From: Bifidobacterium breve
Lineage (GTDB): Bacteria; Actinomycetota; Actinomycetes; S36-B12
NCBI GenBank assembly: GCA_945900705.1
Contig: CAMDKJ010000023.1
Span: 1 to 14,617, forward strand
Length of the DNA stretch: 14,617 nucleotides
Direction: 5' to 3'
The position numbers were made by a program, and so were the translations under genes. Positions 1 through 6,278 of the stretch are shown one piece after another (position 1 is the stretch's first letter; every line of letters starts with the position of its first letter). The notes beneath the pieces were generated by a model. The model searched no databases, was not told the DNA's origin, and worked only from the letters and a program-made list of their open reading frames with translations.

Positions 1-40
1 AAATCTACTTGCTGACCTTGGCGTCTTCGTGTAGTCCTCG
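1..40. other. Short stretch downstream of gcvP
   Basis: Only 40 bases lie between the window edge and the gcvP stop. No hairpin with a U-run and no recognisable coding start is visible. Confidence 0.5.
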
Positions 41-2971
41 CTAAACCGAAGCTAGTTCTTCAAGGCTTGGGCAGGAGCACACCAGGTTGCGGTCACCGTA
101 GGCACCATCGATGCGGCGTACCGGTGGCCAGTATTTATCCATGACTTTAGCTCCGCTTGGATAAGCGCCGAGTCGAGCTGGATACGGGTGCGACCAAGGC
201 CCAATTAGGCAGTTGGCGGTATGTGGCGCATTGCGTAACGGATTGTCATCGGCTGGCCACACACCGGCGCCCACTTGATCTATCTCGGCTTTGATCGAAA
301 TCATCGCATTGATAAAACGGTCTAACTCAATTAGATCTTCACTCTCGGTGGGTTCCACCATTAAAGTGCCAACCACCGGAAATGACATGGTTGGTGCGTG
401 GAACCCGTAGTCAATTAGTCTCTTCGCCACATCATCAACACTCACGCCGGTCTCTGCGCTGATCTGGCGCAAATCCAAAATACATTCATGGGCCACGAGC
501 CCACCTGCACCGGTATAAAGAGTCGGGTAATACGCCGCAAGGCGCTTGGCGACGTAATTGGCCGAGAGTATCGCCACCTGAGTGGCCTTGACCAAACCAT
601 CGGGGCCCATCATTTTTATATAGGCCCAAGGAACCGGCAAGATGCCGGCACTCCCCCAAGGGGCACCACTTACCGGGCCCACTCCCCCATCAATGTCACC
701 GCGGCCAAGGGGCCCCGCCTCTGGGCGCAGCGGATGCGATGGCAAGAAAGGCGCCAGATGCGACCGCACACCAACTGGGCCAACGCCCGGACCACCACCA
801 CCGTGCGGGATGCAAAATGTTTTATGGAGGTTCAAGTGGGAAACATCTGCGCCAAATTTACCCGGTTTCGCCAGACCTACTAGAGCATTTAGGTTGGCCC
901 CATCTACATAGACCTGCCCACCAGCATCGTGAACTAGGGCGCAGATAGTGGCTACCTCAGTTTCGAAAACGCCATGAGTTGACGGGTAGGTGATCATCAA
1001 GGCCGCCAGCTGGTCAGCGTGCTCAACGATCTTGGCTTTAAGATCTACTAGGTCGACGTTGCCGTTTTCGTCGCAGGCAATAACAGCCACCCGCATACCA
1101 GCCATGATGGCACTGGCCGCGTTCGTGCCATGTGCGCTACTTGGGATGAGACAAACGTCTCGAGCAGTATCACCGCGAGATAAGTGGTAGCCACGTATTG
1201 CCAACAACCCGGCAAACTCACCCTGTGACCCGGCGTTTGGCTGGAGTGATACCGCGTCGTATCCGGTGATCTCCACCAGCCACGCCTCTAAGTTAGCGAT
1301 GAGTTCTAGATACCCTGTAACTTGATCAAGTGGCGCAAAGGGGTGAATGCCCGCGAACCCCGGCCATGTTATCGGCTCCATTTCGGTGGTGGCATTCAAT
1401 TTCATGGTACATGAACCGAGCGGAATCATCGCTCGATCAAGTGCGATATCGCGATCGGCAAGTCGGCGCAAATAGCGAAGCATCGACGTTTCGCTGTGGT
1501 GAGTATTAAATACCGGGTGGGTCAAATATGGGGTTGTCCGATGTAGCCCCGCGGGCACACCACCCCACGCATCAAGCAAGCCATCATCGATATCGGCCAC
1601 CCGTAGATCGCCCAGAGCCGGAAGTGCGATAGCAAGGGCGCCCCAGACCCCCTCGAGATGTTCAGCGCTCGTCAATTCATCGGTTGAGATTGATATTGTA
1701 TTGTCATCAACTCTCCGGATATTGATTCCGCTTTCAGCGGCACGGTTAAAGACCGCTTGCGCATGACCGGGGATTACAACTTCAACGGTGTCAAAGAAAG
1801 ACGCGTGCTGAACCTTGCCACCGGCCGCCGTTACCCCAGCGGCAAACACGCTCGCATAACGATGTGCCCTATTGGCGATATTCATTAGGCCTTTTGGCCC
1901 GTGGTAAGCGGCATACATTGAGGCGATCACGGCAAGAAGTACTTGCGCGGTACAAATATTGCTGGTTGCTTTCTCGCGCCTGATGTGCTGCTCACGAGTT
2001 TGCAGCGCCAATCGATACGCCGGAGCACCATCAGCGTCCACGCTCACCCCGACTAGTCGACCAGGCAAGCTGCGCTCTAGCCCCGCACGCACAGCCATGA
2101 AACCAGCGTGGGGCCCACCAAAACCAAATGGCACCCCGAACCGCTGTGCTGAACCGACCACCACATCGGCTCCCATCTCACCGGGTGGCCTGAGCACGGT
2201 CAACGCCAAAAGATCAGAAACAACGATCGCTAAGGCACCGCGGGCGTGTGTCGCGGCGATCAAGTCGGTGGGATCGATAACTCGACCCGAGGTACCCGGG
2301 TAGCTGATAAGCACGCCGCTGAAAGCACCATCGGGTAGGCCGGCATCAAGGTCACAAACCACGAGTTCAACACCCAGGGGCTCGGCGCGAGTTGCCAAGA
2401 CGGCGAGGGTTTGCGGGTGGGTATCGGCGTCGACAACAAACCGCAGCGCATCCTTAGGTCCGTGTCGCAGCGAAAGTGTCATCGCCTCGGCGGCTGCCGT
2501 CGGCTCATCAAGGAGGGAGGAGCCCGCAACCGGAAGGGCGGTTAAGTCCTCGATCATGGTTTGAAAGTTAAGCAAGGCTTCGAGACGTCCCTGTGAAATC
2601 TCCGGCTGGTATGGCGTATATGCGGTGTACCAGGCTGGGTTCTCTAAGATATTGCGCAAAATGACACCCGGGGTCTGAGTATCGCTGTAACCCAATCCGA
2701 TCATGGAGACCATCGTGATGTTCTTAGCGGCCAGCTTCGCTAGGAGCGTCAAGGTGGTGCGTTCGTCGACTGCTGGTGGCAGGTCTAATGCGTGGCCCCA
2801 GCGAATTACCGCTGGCACTACGGCCTCGCTCATCATCTCTAGGCTGTCGTAGCCGACGACGGACAGCATTTTTGCAATCGCATCAGCATCAGGGCCAAGA
2901 TGTCGACGCTGAAAAGCGTCATCTTCGTGGAGTGACTCAAGTGATCGGGGTAACCTGCGTGAACTTGTCAT
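41..2971 (-). CDS. gcvP: Glycine dehydrogenase (decarboxylating), glycine cleavage P-protein
   Basis: This PLP enzyme decarboxylates glycine and passes the aminomethyl group to the lipoyl arm of H-protein, in the cytoplasmic glycine cleavage system. The product is 976 aa from the chosen start, the usual length of the single-chain form with two fused aminotransferase-like halves. The PLP lysine lies in the motif LHKTFCIPHGGGGPG (K717), and the glycine-rich loop follows it directly. The N-terminus RRHLGPDADAIAKML is typical of the family. The frame stays open to 3124, but that extension runs through the riboswitch and is very unlikely to be translated. The ATG at 2971 gives MTSSRRLPRSLES, with a weak purine-rich stretch (GGCGAGG) upstream. 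gcvH lies about 3 kb away in another transcription unit on the same strand, and gcvT is not in the window. Expression is probably controlled by the glycine riboswitch in its leader. Identity is seen directly; the start is inferred. Confidence 0.97.
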   Translation of the reverse strand: MTSSRRLPRSLESLHEDDAFQRRHLGPDADAIAKMLSVVGYDSLEMMSEAVVPAVIRWGHALDLPPAVDERTTLTLLAKLAAKNITMVSMIGLGYSDTQTPGVILRNILENPAWYTAYTPYQPEISQGRLEALLNFQTMIEDLTALPVAGSSLLDEPTAAAEAMTLSLRHGPKDALRFVVDADTHPQTLAVLATRAEPLGVELVVCDLDAGLPDGAFSGVLISYPGTSGRVIDPTDLIAATHARGALAIVVSDLLALTVLRPPGEMGADVVVGSAQRFGVPFGFGGPHAGFMAVRAGLERSLPGRLVGVSVDADGAPAYRLALQTREQHIRREKATSNICTAQVLLAVIASMYAAYHGPKGLMNIANRAHRYASVFAAGVTAAGGKVQHASFFDTVEVVIPGHAQAVFNRAAESGINIRRVDDNTISISTDELTSAEHLEGVWGALAIALPALGDLRVADIDDGLLDAWGGVPAGLHRTTPYLTHPVFNTHHSETSMLRYLRRLADRDIALDRAMIPLGSCTMKLNATTEMEPITWPGFAGIHPFAPLDQVTGYLELIANLEAWLVEITGYDAVSLQPNAGSQGEFAGLLAIRGYHLSRGDTARDVCLIPSSAHGTNAASAIMAGMRVAVIACDENGNVDLVDLKAKIVEHADQLAALMITYPSTHGVFETEVATICALVHDAGGQVYVDGANLNALVGLAKPGKFGADVSHLNLHKTFCIPHGGGGPGVGPVGVRSHLAPFLPSHPLRPEAGPLGRGDIDGGVGPVSGAPWGSAGILPVPWAYIKMMGPDGLVKATQVAILSANYVAKRLAAYYPTLYTGAGGLVAHECILDLRQISAETGVSVDDVAKRLIDYGFHAPTMSFPVVGTLMVEPTESEDLIELDRFINAMISIKAEIDQVGAGVWPADDNPLRNAPHTANCLIGPWSHPYPARLGAYPSGAKVMDKYWPPVRRIDGAYGDRNLVCSCPSLEELASV

Positions 2972-2989
2972 CGGCTCGCCTCGCGCTAA

Positions 2990-3041
2990 GGCACCGAATT
3001 TCGGCACCGGGATACGCGGCCACGGCTGTGACCGCACTCCC
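2990..3041 (-). promoter_or_regulatory. Putative expression platform of the glycine riboswitch: two hairpins
   Basis: Two stems sit between aptamer II and the gcvP start. The first (3035-3016) is an 8-bp stem, GCGGUCAC/GUGGCCGC with one G-U pair, closing a four-base loop. The second (about 3008-2990) pairs GGUGCCG with UGGUGCC-like sequence, using two G-U wobbles around an AAAUU loop, and ends about 18 bases before the ATG. Neither is followed by a run of U, so a classical intrinsic terminator is not supported. Translational control or Rho-dependent control is more likely. Pairing was worked out by eye and the ligand-dependent alternative fold was not established. Confidence 0.45.
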
Positions 3042-3231
3042 CCTCTGTCTTTCACGATAAATCGCAGCCTGAGAGCTTCACCGCTTACGCGGCTTGCACC
3101 GTCGGCGGGGTGAAATCCACCCACTTTCCAGAGGCGCCTTCCCCGGGCGGTCCATGGGCCTGAGAGATTATCGGGGAGATGTGCTCCTTCGGCGCCCGCG
3201 AATGGCTTTCGCGAGACTCTCCCGTCCGGGG
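3042..3231 (-). ncRNA. Tandem glycine riboswitch (two aptamers) in the gcvP leader
   Basis: Two glycine aptamers can be read on the minus strand. Aptamer I (3231 to 3141) opens with CCCCGG and closes with CCGGGG as P1. Between them lie GGGAGAG, CGCCGAAGGAGCA and the core CUCUCAGGC, then GGACCG. Aptamer II (3134 to 3042) has P1 CCUCUG/CAGAGG, a small hairpin GGGUG-GAUUU-CACCC, GCCGACGGUGCAAGCC, a second CUCUCAGGC core, then GACAGAGG. The linker is six bases (AAGGCG, 3140-3135). Its AGGC can pair with GCCU at 3244-3241, just upstream of aptamer I, which fits the leader-linker P0/kink-turn helix described for tandem glycine riboswitches. The location directly upstream of gcvP matches the known role of the class. 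The motifs are seen in the sequence; glycine response is inferred from the family (Rfam glycine class). Confidence 0.95.
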
Positions 3232-3249
3232 TCGATCAGCAGGCACAGC

Positions 3250-3255
3250 ATACTA
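3250..3255 (-). promoter_or_regulatory. Candidate -10 element for the gcvP riboswitch transcript
   Basis: TAGTAT fits the actinobacterial TAnnnT form. The predicted transcription start, about seven bases downstream near 3244, falls exactly where the leader helix GCCU of the tandem riboswitch begins. No good -35 is seen 16-18 bases upstream. Direct repeats GTTAA (plus strand 3256 and 3265, with another at 3291) lie just upstream and could be operator half-sites, but this is speculative. Confidence 0.4.
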
Positions 3256-3291
3256 GTTAAACCCGTTAAGTCGCCGTATTAGGCGTCCGTG

Positions 3292-3957
3292 TTAACTGGC
3301 TGTCGCGCGGGCGCGGCGCGCTGCGAGTTCATCGGTGCCGACACTTGGCTCAATAACGACCCCATCGGGGCGCTCCCCCGGCAGGGTCGACAAGGTACCT
3401 TCGACCTCGCGCCACACACTGCCAACAGCGATACCGAATACCCCTTGGCCACCCCGAACTAGGTCAATGACTTCGTCGGCGCTACGGCACTCGTAAATGG
3501 TGGCGCCATCGCTCATCAGCGTGATCCGTCCTAGGTCCTCGCCGGTATTGGTGGCCAGGTGCTCAACGGCGGCCCGAATATTTGGCAGGGAGACCCCGGT
3601 GTCTATCAGCCGTTTGACCACCCGCAAAACCAAGATATCGCGAAAGCTATAAAGCCGCTGGGTACCTGAACCGGTTGCCTCGCGAACAGTGGGCTGCACC
3701 AGGCCGGTGCGCGCCCAGTAATCCAGTTGCCGGTAGGTGATTCCGGCGGCCGCGCAGGCTACCGGGCCCCGGTAGCCAATGTCTGCCGGTAATGGCCTGA
3801 GGTCCGCATCATCGAACAGGGCTTCCTGGCCACTGGGAATCTGGCCACTGGGAATCTGGCCACTGGGAATCTGGCCACCGGGGATCCGGCCCGTCGGTGC
3901 GTCCGCGTTCAAGAAGCCTCCTAAGGAAGTGACCCCAACCTTTGGAACGGGAGCCAT
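3292..3957 (-). CDS. resR: MerR-family regulator, ResR (Rv1830)-like
   Basis: This is a DNA-binding regulator of 221 aa. A winged-helix MerR domain spans about residues 61-130, with the family-specific run GITYRQLDYWARTGLV, then SGTQRLYSFRDILVL and LIDTGVSLPNIR. A C-terminal region follows with GQGVFGIAV. This pattern and the position between DUF151 and gcvP match Mycobacterium tuberculosis Rv1830, named resR and reported to act on growth and division genes through whiB2 and whiA. The N-terminus is unusual: residues about 24-44 consist of tandem pentapeptides IPSGQ, encoded by 15-bp DNA repeats, just before the conserved EALFDD. The ATG at 3957 has no Shine-Dalgarno site; a -35 TTGACC and -10 TAACGT place transcription start at or next to the ATG, suggesting a leaderless mRNA. 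Family assignment is strong; targets in this organism are unknown. Confidence 0.9.
   Translation of the reverse strand: MAPVPKVGVTSLGGFLNADAPTGRIPGGQIPSGQIPSGQIPSGQEALFDDADLRPLPADIGYRGPVACAAAGITYRQLDYWARTGLVQPTVREATGSGTQRLYSFRDILVLRVVKRLIDTGVSLPNIRAAVEHLATNTGEDLGRITLMSDGATIYECRSADEVIDLVRGGQGVFGIAVGSVWREVEGTLSTLPGERPDGVVIEPSVGTDELAARRARATAS
3826..3885 (-). repeat. 15-bp in-frame tandem repeat (four copies)
   Basis: On the plus strand CTGGCCACTGGGAAT occurs three times without change (3826, 3841, 3856), then once with three changes (3871-3885), and a more degenerate unit may follow at 3886-3900. Read on the minus strand each unit encodes IPSGQ, or IPGGQ in the variant copy. Copy-number change by slippage would keep the frame of the resR-like gene. 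Confidence 0.95.
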
Positions 3958-3962
3958 AACGA

Positions 3963-3991
3963 ACGTTACGAACCTAGACCGAAGGGGTCAA
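3963..3991 (-). promoter_or_regulatory. Candidate promoter of the resR-like gene
   Basis: The -35 TTGACC (3991-3986) and -10 TAACGT (3968-3963) are separated by exactly 17 bases. The -10 ends five bases before the ATG at 3957, so transcription should start at about the first base of the codon. A perfect inverted repeat, ACCCG-ACACA-CGGGT on the plus strand at 3991-4005, abuts the -35 and could be an operator or a weak terminator of the upstream gene. Confidence 0.55.
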
Positions 3992-4066
3992 CCCGACACA
4001 CGGGTGCGGGCCTACCTAAGTCTGAACCTCATGTGGAGGGTTGGAGTACGCCGAACACCTCGGAAA

Positions 4067-4573
4067 CTACTCGAAATCCTCAGGCTTGACCTGGTCTAAG
4101 AACTCCCTGAATTGTTTCAACTCGACATCACTTGCCACCTGCGGCTGGCCGTCGTCCAGATTAGGCGCAGTGGGGTCTTCCTCCGGTAGCTCTATTCCAG
4201 CCTCATCGAGGACCTCATCAGCGCCGTAGATTGGCACCCCGGCACGCAGCGCCAGTGCTATCGCATCTGAAGGCCGAGCACTCACTTCAACCCCGGATGC
4301 GAAGACCAAAACCGCGTAGAAAACCCCATCTTCAAGTGCGGTGATGCGAATCTCCACGAGTGTGGCACCGGTGGCCTCTAAAACGTCCTTCAAGAGGTCG
4401 TGGGTCATTGGCCTCGGTGGCACGACCCCCTGCTGGGCAAAAGCGATTGCGGTTGCCTCGACCGCCCCAACCCAAATTGGTAAATACCGCACCCCGCCCG
4501 ACTCGCGCAGCAGCACTATTGGGTTGTTCGACGGCATTTCCATGCGGACGCCAATCACATCAAGTGCTTGCAT
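4067..4573 (-). CDS. DUF151 (bifunctional nuclease family) protein, Rv1829-like
   Basis: The 168-aa product carries the DUF151/BFN domain over about residues 5-125: LLRESGGVRYLPIWVGAVEATAIAFAQ is split here as the diagnostic LPIWVGAVEA, PRPMTHDLL and SARPSDAIALALR. The C-terminal tail ends FLDQVKPEDFE, as in actinobacterial relatives. Plant and Thermotoga members have been linked to nuclease activity, but the role in actinobacteria is not established. The gene always seems to sit between two MerR genes in this block, as it does here. The ATG at 4573 follows the ftsR-like stop by 16 bases and lacks a Shine-Dalgarno site; TAGGCT lies six bases upstream, so an internal leaderless promoter is possible. 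Confidence 0.9.
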   Translation of the reverse strand: MQALDVIGVRMEMPSNNPIVLLRESGGVRYLPIWVGAVEATAIAFAQQGVVPPRPMTHDLLKDVLEATGATLVEIRITALEDGVFYAVLVFASGVEVSARPSDAIALALRAGVPIYGADEVLDEAGIELPEEDPTAPNLDDGQPQVASDVELKQFREFLDQVKPEDFE

Positions 4574-4589
4574 GCCATCAGCCTAACCC

Positions 4590-5294
4590 CTAGGTCAGGC
4601 CCCCGCGAACTAGTTCCGCTCGTAGCAAAGCCCCGTGCAGTTGTACTAAGAGTGCCGCGGCCTCACGGACCACCTCATGTGCGTGTTCCCGCTGGCCTCG
4701 GTCCTTGGGTTGGCTAAAGGGGGTGGCGATTTGCTCGACTAGCCCGGTGTCACGATCGGCAACAACCCGAAATGACCTCAGGTGTCGGGGCTCAACTCCC
4801 AACGGGGCCAGCTGCGCCACAATGCTGGCAACAGCAAGTGCATCTTCGTCATAGTGGCCGGCCGGATTGGCCCAAACCAACCCGATGGTTTCTAAAGTAG
4901 CGATCAAGGCCTCGGGCAACTCAACCATTTCGGCTAACTCACCGCGAGTAAGCCGAACCTTGCCAGCCCCCGCGCGAAAATCATCGGCGCGCAACCCGGA
5001 ACCGGCAACGGGTTGGTTAGCCGACTCTGCCGTGGAGTCCTCTAAGTGCTCACGAATTACTTTAAGGGGCAGGTATTGGTCGCGCTGCAAGGTCAGGACC
5101 GAACGCAATTGCTCCAGATCGCGTTCGGCGAAGCGCCGGTAACCCGATGCGGTGCGCTCGGGAGTAATCAACCCCTCGGTTTCTAGAAACCGGATCTTAC
5201 TAATCGTGATGTCAGGAAACTCGCGCTTGAGTAAAGTCAAGACCTCACCGATGCTTATGGTGCCAACCACCGGGCCGCGGGCCAAACCACTCAC
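4590..5294 (-). CDS. ftsR: MerR-family regulator, FtsR (Rv1828)-like
   Basis: This 234-aa regulator has an N-terminal MerR helix-turn-helix (about residues 14-85): SIGEVLTLLKREFPDITISK, then RFLETEGLITPERTASGYRR and YLPLKVIREHLED. A second, MerR-like helical region occupies about residues 115-175 (RLTRGELAEMVELPEALI), followed by a C-terminal helical tail. This two-part layout and the position directly after the FHA gene match Rv1828 and corynebacterial FtsR, which activates ftsZ. The GTG start at 5294 shares the four bases GTGA with the stop of the upstream FHA gene, so translational coupling is likely. A linker of low conservation lies around residues 88-110. Family assignment is strong; regulation of ftsZ here is inferred from relatives. 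Confidence 0.9.
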   Translation of the reverse strand: MSGLARGPVVGTISIGEVLTLLKREFPDITISKIRFLETEGLITPERTASGYRRFAERDLEQLRSVLTLQRDQYLPLKVIREHLEDSTAESANQPVAGSGLRADDFRAGAGKVRLTRGELAEMVELPEALIATLETIGLVWANPAGHYDEDALAVASIVAQLAPLGVEPRHLRSFRVVADRDTGLVEQIATPFSQPKDRGQREHAHEVVREAAALLVQLHGALLRAELVRGGLT

Positions 5295-5797
5295 GATTTT
5301 GGCTCCACACCGACAAGGAACACAAAGCGGAACTTGCCAATTTGAACCTCATCCCCACCATTAAGCTGATGGTCTTCTACGCGCCTTCGATTCACATAAG
5401 TTCCGTTGAGGCTTCCCGCATCACGAATACTCCACCCTGAACTACCTCGGCGAAATTCGGCGTGTCGGCGGCTGACCGTGACATCGTCCAAGAAAACCTC
5501 AGAATCTGGTGCGCGCCCGACCGTAAGCAGATCGGCGTTGAGCGCGAATTCACTACCCTCACCGGGCCCTCGCTGCACCACCAAGAGCGCCGAACCGGTA
5601 GGTAGCTCAGCCAGCGACGGGGAGCCCACCGGGGCCATCGGGCCTGAGTTTGTATCTCCACCTATTGCGATGATCGAGGTAATTGAACCGGTGTGCTCCA
5701 TGCCAACCTGCTCCATGCCCACCTGCAGAGAATTACCGCACTCAGCGCAGAAGTGGTCGTCAATTTCGACCGCGGCATCACAATTAGCACAGCGCAC
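5291..5797 (-). CDS. garA: GarA/OdhI-like FHA-domain protein with N-terminal zinc ribbon
   Basis: The FHA domain (about residues 68-165 of 168) has every diagnostic element: VGRAPDSEVFLDDVTVSRRHAEF, then GSLNGTYVN and GDEVQIGKFRFVFL. In mycobacteria and corynebacteria GarA/OdhI binds and controls 2-oxoglutarate dehydrogenase and glutamate enzymes, switched off when the N-terminal ETTS motif is phosphorylated. Here the first 23 residues form a zinc ribbon instead (C3, C6, C17, C20), and a clear ETTSVF is absent; TGSITSI (residues 36-42) may be its counterpart. The linker contains QVGME twice. A GTG at 5797 is chosen because AGGAGG (5811-5806) stands eight bases upstream; the GTG at 5806 would overlap that site. 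It lies downstream of gcvH and overlaps the MerR start. Confidence 0.9.
   Translation of the reverse strand: MRCANCDAAVEIDDHFCAECGNSLQVGMEQVGMEHTGSITSIIAIGGDTNSGPMAPVGSPSLAELPTGSALLVVQRGPGEGSEFALNADLLTVGRAPDSEVFLDDVTVSRRHAEFRRGSSGWSIRDAGSLNGTYVNRRRVEDHQLNGGDEVQIGKFRFVFLVGVEPKS
5696..5725 (-). repeat. Two-copy 15-bp in-frame duplication
   Basis: Plus-strand units CTCCATGCCAACCTG (5696-5710) and CTCCATGCCCACCTG (5711-5725) differ at one base. Each encodes QVGME in the linker between zinc ribbon and FHA domain of the garA-like gene. Confidence 0.85.
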
Positions 5798-5805
5798 CGT
5801 TATCA

Positions 5806-5811
5806 CCTCCT
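5806..5811 (-). promoter_or_regulatory. Strong ribosome binding site deciding the garA-like start
   Basis: AGGAGG, extended to AGGAGGTGA, is nearly a full match to the anti-Shine-Dalgarno sequence. Its eight-base spacing to the GTG at 5797 is ideal, while the upstream GTG at 5806 lies inside the site and cannot use it. Confidence 0.8.
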
Positions 5812-5830
5812 GTTGCCTGTTTGGTGTGCA

Positions 5831-6214
5831 TTATCCCTTTAGGGTAATTTCCGCGTACTGGGCCGCACTGAGTAAGTTCGCGAATTGAGCTGGGTCACTC
5901 GGCGCCATGGTGACCAACCAACCAGCCCCATAGGGGGACGAATTTATGCTTTCCGGTGTCGAGTCCAAGGCTTCATTGCGTGAAAGTACTACACCGTCAA
6001 GTGGCGAGTAAATGTCACTCACGCTCTTCGTAGACTCGACCTCACCGCACGCAGCACCAGCAGCCAAGGATTGCCCCACCGCCGGCATCGTGACGTAGAC
6101 GATGTCGCCTAAAGCCTCTTGCGCGAACGAGGTGATCCCGAAAACCACCGTGCCATCCGCCTCTGACCGCACCCACTCGTGTTCGGCGGTATAGCGCAAC
6201 TCCTCTGGGTACAT
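5831..6214 (-). CDS. gcvH: Glycine cleavage system H-protein
   Basis: H-protein carries the aminomethyl intermediate on a lipoylated lysine between P-, T- and L-proteins. The product is 127 aa, the normal length. The lipoyl motif GEVESTKSVSDIYSPLDG places the modified lysine at K63; RYTAEHEWV near the N-terminus and the glycine-rich GWL region near the C-terminus are also typical. The ATG at 6214 is selected because AGGAGG ends five bases before it; an open-frame extension to 6259 has no comparable site. The gene follows the phosphatidyltransferase gene by 64 bases and precedes the FHA gene by 33 bases. Its partner gcvP is separate and under riboswitch control, whereas no glycine aptamer is seen before gcvH. 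Confidence 0.96.
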   Translation of the reverse strand: MYPEELRYTAEHEWVRSEADGTVVFGITSFAQEALGDIVYVTMPAVGQSLAAGAACGEVESTKSVSDIYSPLDGVVLSRNEALDSTPESINSSPYGAGWLVTMAPSDPAQFANLLSAAQYAEITLKG

Positions 6215-6278
6215 TCCATCCTCCTTGTCAACACCTTGACCAAACTCTATTGGGCCCACTTCGCCCGCTTGCTCATAC

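Noticed and set aside
488..948. Several overlapping plus-strand open frames inside gcvP
   Set aside because: They are antisense shadows of a strongly conserved gene, with proline- and arginine-rich composition and no domain-like pattern.
3016..3035. Intrinsic terminator after the riboswitch
   Set aside because: The stem is strong but is followed by GCGUAUCCC, not a U-run.
2972..3124. 51-residue N-terminal extension of GcvP in the same open frame
   Set aside because: It is encoded by the riboswitch aptamer II and its platform and does not look like GcvP; the ATG at 2971 begins the normal N-terminus.
3826..3900. CRISPR-like array
   Set aside because: The 15-bp units are contiguous with no spacers and are in frame inside a regulator gene, so this is a coding minisatellite.
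6225..6232. TTGACA just before gcvH as a -35 box
   Set aside because: It would place the -10 inside the coding sequence with no TAnnnT there; it overlaps the stretch next to the Shine-Dalgarno site.
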